The notes under the pieces were generated by a model. That model was not told where the DNA came from. It was given only the letters and a program-made list of their open reading frames with translations, and made no database searches. Below are positions 60,711 to 64,000 of a DNA stretch of 64,000 bases, piece after piece. Source of the stretch: Hyphomicrobiales bacterium. GTDB taxonomy: Bacteria; Pseudomonadota; Alphaproteobacteria; Rhizobiales; Rhizobiaceae. How positions within the stretch are numbered: the stretch's first letter is position 1; every line of letters starts with the position of its first letter. The translations under genes were made by a program, and so were the position numbers. The DNA is taken from NCBI GenBank assembly GCA_900466475.1, contig UBMI01000014.1, positions 124,001 to 188,000 on the forward strand, read 5' to 3'.

Positions 60711-61862
60711 CTACGCTGGGAGCGCGACGGTTTCGACCTTGCGGCCAACGAAGCGCAGAGCAATTTCGCCACGGATGAGCTGCAGCGCCGGCTCGCCGAA
60801 CAGATCGCGCCGCCATCCATGCATGGCCGCGACATCTGCCGTTTCGCCCTCAGCCGCGATCCTGTCGAGGTCGTCGCTGTTGGCGATTACCTTCGGCGCC
60901 ACGCCGTGCTTTTCGGAAATCAGCTTGAGCAGCACCTTGAGAAGCTCGACGGCCGCCGCCGCACCTTCCGGCGGCTGTGCCTGGCGCGGCACATGCGGCA
61001 TTTCGGAACGTGGCAGCGCAAGCGCTGTATTGACCGCTTCCAGCACCGCAGCACCCGTGGCCGAGCGCTCCCAGCCCTTCGGAATTGTGCGCAGGCGCCC
61101 GAGGGCCTCGGCGTCCTTCGGCTGCTGCTGGGCGATCTCGTAGATCGCATCGTCCTTCAGCACCCGCGAACGCGGCACGTTGCGCGACCGCGCCTCGCGC
61201 TCCCGCCAGGCGGCGACATATTTCAGGATCGCCAGCTCCTGCGGCTTGCGCAGGCGAAGCTTCAGCCGCTGCCAGGCATCGTCAGGGTGGATATCGTAGG
61301 TCTCGCGCGATTCCAGAATGTCCATTTCCTCACGCAGCCAGGAGGCACGGCCCTCGCGCTCCAGTTCGGCCTTGAGGTAGAGATAGGCGTCGCGCAGATG
61401 GGTGACATCGGCCAGCGCATATTCGAGCTGCTTGTCGGAGAGCGGCCGACGGCTCCAGTCCGTAAAGCGCGAGGACTTGTCGATATGAACGTTCTTCGTG
61501 CGGCTGATGAGCTGGTCGTAGGAAACGCTGTCACCGAAGCCGCAGACCATGGCGGCGACCTGCGTATCGAAGATCGGGTGAGGGATCAGGTTGCCACGAT
61601 TGAAAATGATTTCAATATCCTGCCGCGCCGCGTGAAATACCTTCAGCACATCAGGATTGGCCATCAGCTCGAAGAAGGGCGAAAGATCGATGTCTTTCGC
61701 CAGAGGATCGACCAGCACCTCCACCGTTGGGCTCGCCATCTGGATCAGACACAGTTCCGGCCAGAAGGTCGTCTCACGCAGGAATTCAGTATCGATGGTA
61801 ATGAAATCGGACTTGGCCAGCTCTTTGCAGGCGGCCGCCAGATCGGCGGTGGTTTCGATCAT
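60711..61862 (-). CDS. rnd: Ribonuclease D
   Basis: 383 aa. 3'-5' exoribonuclease that trims tRNA precursors. DEDDy motifs: Exo I FITIDTEFLRETTFWP, Exo II VFHAARQDIEIIF, Exo III YALADVTHLRDAY (Tyr-Asp pair). C-terminal HRDC domain (about residues 210-295). Normal length, starting IETTADLAAACKELA. Confidence 0.96.
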   Translation of the reverse strand: MIETTADLAAACKELAKSDFITIDTEFLRETTFWPELCLIQMASPTVEVLVDPLAKDIDLSPFFELMANPDVLKVFHAARQDIEIIFNRGNLIPHPIFDTQVAAMVCGFGDSVSYDQLISRTKNVHIDKSSRFTDWSRRPLSDKQLEYALADVTHLRDAYLYLKAELEREGRASWLREEMDILESRETYDIHPDDAWQRLKLRLRKPQELAILKYVAAWREREARSRNVPRSRVLKDDAIYEIAQQQPKDAEALGRLRTIPKGWERSATGAAVLEAVNTALALPRSEMPHVPRQAQPPEGAAAAVELLKVLLKLISEKHGVAPKVIANSDDLDRIAAEGETADVAAMHGWRRDLFGEPALQLIRGEIALRFVGRKVETVALPA

Positions 61863-62027
61863 ATCAATTCATTCGCAAGGAAGAGGTCAGTTAAACCTTC
61901 CTTCCCCTTTCGAAGAGATATGTCAATATGGTCAGCGGGCTTCACCTTTATGAAGTCTTATTCGCGATGATGCATGTGATGTTTTCTGTGGCTGCTGTGT
62001 CGCCAAGGCGATAACCACGGCACAATA

Positions 62028-63419
62028 TCAGGCCACGCGAAGATAGCTCGTCATGCCTGTCTTCTGATGCTCGATGATGTGGCAATGCAATAGCCAGTCA
62101 CCCGGATTGTCAGCGACGAAGGCGAGCTGCACCTTTTCGTCCGGCTGAATGAGATAGGTGTCGGAGACGAGTGGCATCACCTCCCGTGTCGAGGACGAGA
62201 TCACGGTGAAGCTCATGCCGTGCAGATGGATCGGATGCGTATGCGGCGTGACGTTTTCCAGGTTGAAGACGTAGCTCTTGCCGAGCTTCAGCTCAGCGAG
62301 CGGTGCGGTCGGATCGGGCGTGTCGCCCGGCCACGGCACCTTGTTGATGGCCCAGAAGCTGTAGCCGAGCGTGCCGCAGATGCTTTCGACGGCGGCATTC
62401 TCTGCGGTGGCGGACAAGACAAGTGGAATTGTCTCCGCGGAAGAAAGATCGGCCTTCGGCACCGGGTTTTCTGCAAGCGCGCCGAGATCGCCGATATTGC
62501 GCTTCAGTGACTGCCCGGTGGCGCTGAGGCTCGCGATCACCTTCGGCGTCGTACCGCGAATATCTTCCAGCGTGGCGACCGCCCCTTCGCCATCCGGCAT
62601 GCGAACGGCAAGGTCGAGCCGCTGTCCTGGTCCGATCTGCAGGAGATCGAGCGGGAAGCGCTTCGGTACCGGATTGCCGTCGATAGCGATAACCGTGGCA
62701 TCTGCACCTTCCATCTTGAGCGAGAAGATGCGGGTCACGTCGGTGACGGCGATACGCAGGCGCACGAGCCCGCCCGCCGGTGCATCATATTTCGGCTCCT
62801 GGTGCCAGTTGGCGGTCCGCACCGTTCCATAGGTGCCGGCCTTTGCTGCATCACGCGGGCGGAACGGCGCAATGAACTGACCATCGCCGCCAAGCCGCCA
62901 ATCGCGCAGGTTGAGCACGATTTCGGCATCGAAGACGGGATCGGAGGGATCTTCCACGACGAGCACGCCGGTCATGCCGTGGCCCATCTGGGTCAGCGTG
63001 TTGCAGTGGGGGTGATACCAGAAGGTCCCAGCATCCGGCGGCGTGAAGAGATAATCGAAGCTGTCGTTCGTATAGACGTAGGGCTGCGTCATGAAGGGCA
63101 CGCCGTCCATCTTGTTGTCGATGCGCAGTCCGTGCCAGTGGATCGTCGTCGGTTCGTCCAGGCTGTTCGTCAGGCGCGCCGCATAGGCTTTGCCGCGCGG
63201 CATGCGCAGCACCGGCGGCAGCCCCTCGTCGCCCCATGTCATGATATCCCGCGTCGGTGCGGCATCCATGATCTGTGTCGCGGTCCTGCGCGCCGTCAGG
63301 ATGCGCGGCTCGGGCGCGGGCTCCGCCAGTCCGAAGCGCCCGGCAATCGCCATGCCCGCGCCATAGGCGCCGGCGACGGCGGAAGCCTTGAGCAGATTGC
63401 GGCGGGTGAGGAGGGGCAT
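62028..63419 (-). CDS. Tat-exported multicopper oxidase
   Basis: 463 aa from ATG 63419 (MPLLTRRNLLKASAVAGAYG). Twin-arginine signal TRRNLLK at residues 5-11. Copper ligands: HWHG in TTIHWHGLRIDNK, YHPHCN, HTHPIHLHG and HCHIIEHQKTGM, i.e. the four histidine clusters with T1 Cys-His-Met. Cu oxidase of the CueO/laccase or nitrite-reductase-like class; may oxidise Cu(I), Mn or phenolics. Divergent from aspS. Confidence 0.93.
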   Translation of the reverse strand: MPLLTRRNLLKASAVAGAYGAGMAIAGRFGLAEPAPEPRILTARRTATQIMDAAPTRDIMTWGDEGLPPVLRMPRGKAYAARLTNSLDEPTTIHWHGLRIDNKMDGVPFMTQPYVYTNDSFDYLFTPPDAGTFWYHPHCNTLTQMGHGMTGVLVVEDPSDPVFDAEIVLNLRDWRLGGDGQFIAPFRPRDAAKAGTYGTVRTANWHQEPKYDAPAGGLVRLRIAVTDVTRIFSLKMEGADATVIAIDGNPVPKRFPLDLLQIGPGQRLDLAVRMPDGEGAVATLEDIRGTTPKVIASLSATGQSLKRNIGDLGALAENPVPKADLSSAETIPLVLSATAENAAVESICGTLGYSFWAINKVPWPGDTPDPTAPLAELKLGKSYVFNLENVTPHTHPIHLHGMSFTVISSSTREVMPLVSDTYLIQPDEKVQLAFVADNPGDWLLHCHIIEHQKTGMTSYLRVA

Positions 63420-63670
63420 CGGCAGGTTCCGTCTTGAATGATGCCTCCTTTTAAAGTTGACTATCCTTTTCATCAATACGCAGCCTTCAGCCAAACTGCC
63501 GCAGCGCAAGTGTCCTGGCTCATTCGGAAACGAGGGAGCAAACGGCCCGCCGGCCGCGCCAAGTCTTGACAAATCAGAGCGTCCATGCGCTTGTCCGCCC
63601 GATTTTCTTGTCGGCGCTGCAGGTCTTCGGCCATGCCGCCGTCTTAAGCCAAATGCCAGGAATTGAGATC

Positions 63671-64000
63671 ATGCACCGCTACCGTAGCCACACATGCGCC
63701 GCTCTTCGTAAGTCGGACGTCGGCTCGAATGTCCGTATTTCCGGCTGGGTCCATCGTGTCCGAGATCATGGCGGCGTGCTGTTCATCGACCTTCGCGATC
63801 ACTACGGCATCACTCAGGTGGTTGCCGATCCGGACAGCCCGGCCTTCAAGATGGCCGAAACCGTTCGCGGCGAATGGGTGATCCGCATTGACGGCCTCGT
63901 CAAGGCGCGTACCGAAGACACCGTCAACAAGAACATGCCGACCGGCGAGATCGAACTCTACGCGCAGGAGATCGAAGTTCTCTCCGCCGCAAAGGAACTG
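63671..64000 (+). CDS. aspS: Aspartyl-tRNA synthetase, N-terminal part (runs off right edge)
   Basis: 110 codons visible from ATG 63671 (MHRYRSHTCAALRKSDVGSN). OB-fold anticodon-binding domain of the bacterial-type AspRS: VRISGWVHRVRDHGGVLFID and VKARTEDTVNKNMPTGEIEL. The catalytic domain lies past base 64000. Whether it charges only tRNA-Asp cannot be told from this piece. Confidence 0.95.
   Translation, partial: MHRYRSHTCAALRKSDVGSNVRISGWVHRVRDHGGVLFIDLRDHYGITQVVADPDSPAFKMAETVRGEWVIRIDGLVKARTEDTVNKNMPTGEIELYAQEIEVLSAAKEL

Noticed and set aside
1..64000. CRISPR array, insertion sequence, prophage or genomic island
   Set aside because: No regularly spaced repeats, transposase, integrase or att-like duplications were seen; the gene set is core housekeeping throughout.

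Overview
The window looks like chromosomal core DNA of a Rhizobium-type alphaproteobacterium (R. leguminosarum/R. etli group or a close relative). This is an inference from gene content and order: a RopB/Omp25-type outer-membrane protein, the blocks rpsF-rpsR-(membrane protein)-rplI-dnaB and fabD-fabG-acpP-fabF-mltG-yicC-gmk, the LPS-export block surA-like/lptD/lptG/lptF, and a dispersed intergenic repeat that I recall as common in Rhizobiaceae. The DNA is GC-rich and densely coding. I see no insertion sequence, prophage, CRISPR array, rRNA or tRNA.

Layout. 1-4.6 kb (mostly minus): purF (partial), cvpA, radA, a LysE-type exporter and alr. 4.7-6.7 kb (plus): an AraC regulator and the azlCD branched-chain amino-acid exporter. 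6.8-11.1 kb (minus): dnaB, rplI, a DUF2232-type membrane protein, rpsR, rpsF; then an aldo/keto reductase. 12.6-19.2 kb (plus): fatty-acid synthesis genes followed by mltG, yicC and gmk. 19.2-27.7 kb (minus): rsmA, pdxA, surA-like, lptD, lptG, lptF and a PAP2 phosphatase. 27.8-29.8 kb (plus): pepA-holC. 29.8-34.7 kb (minus): a GrpB-family protein, a sugar 1-dehydrogenase, an ABC-F ATPase and a GGDEF protein with a damaged signature. 35-38.2 kb: a GST, ndk, a lipoprotein, a CGNR zinc-finger regulator and a divergent solitary LivH-type permease. 38.2-42.5 kb (minus): moaE, moaD, pgsA, uvrC and a pteridine-reductase-like SDR. 42.8-50 kb: ropB-like, a GST, rlmJ, a molybdopterin oxidoreductase with a Nudix hydrolase, and an FAD monooxygenase with its PadR regulator. 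50.3-57.9 kb: purN/purM (minus), then an AI-2E-type permease, hdaA, ppk1 and ppx (plus). 58-63.4 kb (minus): a phytase-like secreted protein, a class III cyclase, rnd and a Tat-exported multicopper oxidase. aspS starts at 63671 and runs off the end.

Most genes are housekeeping. The most interesting signals are regulatory sites between genes. (i) A 19-bp direct repeat lies before both araC and azlC. (ii) A 28-bp palindrome abuts the padR start. (iii) A 30-bp palindrome sits between the CGNR regulator and the lone permease. (iv) Three tandem PhoB-like half-sites at 11-bp spacing precede both ppk1 and the phytase-like gene, which would tie polyphosphate synthesis and a secreted putative phosphate-scavenging protein to phosphate starvation. 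(v) Three degenerate copies of one intergenic repeat are present. I found no convincing wholly new multi-gene system.
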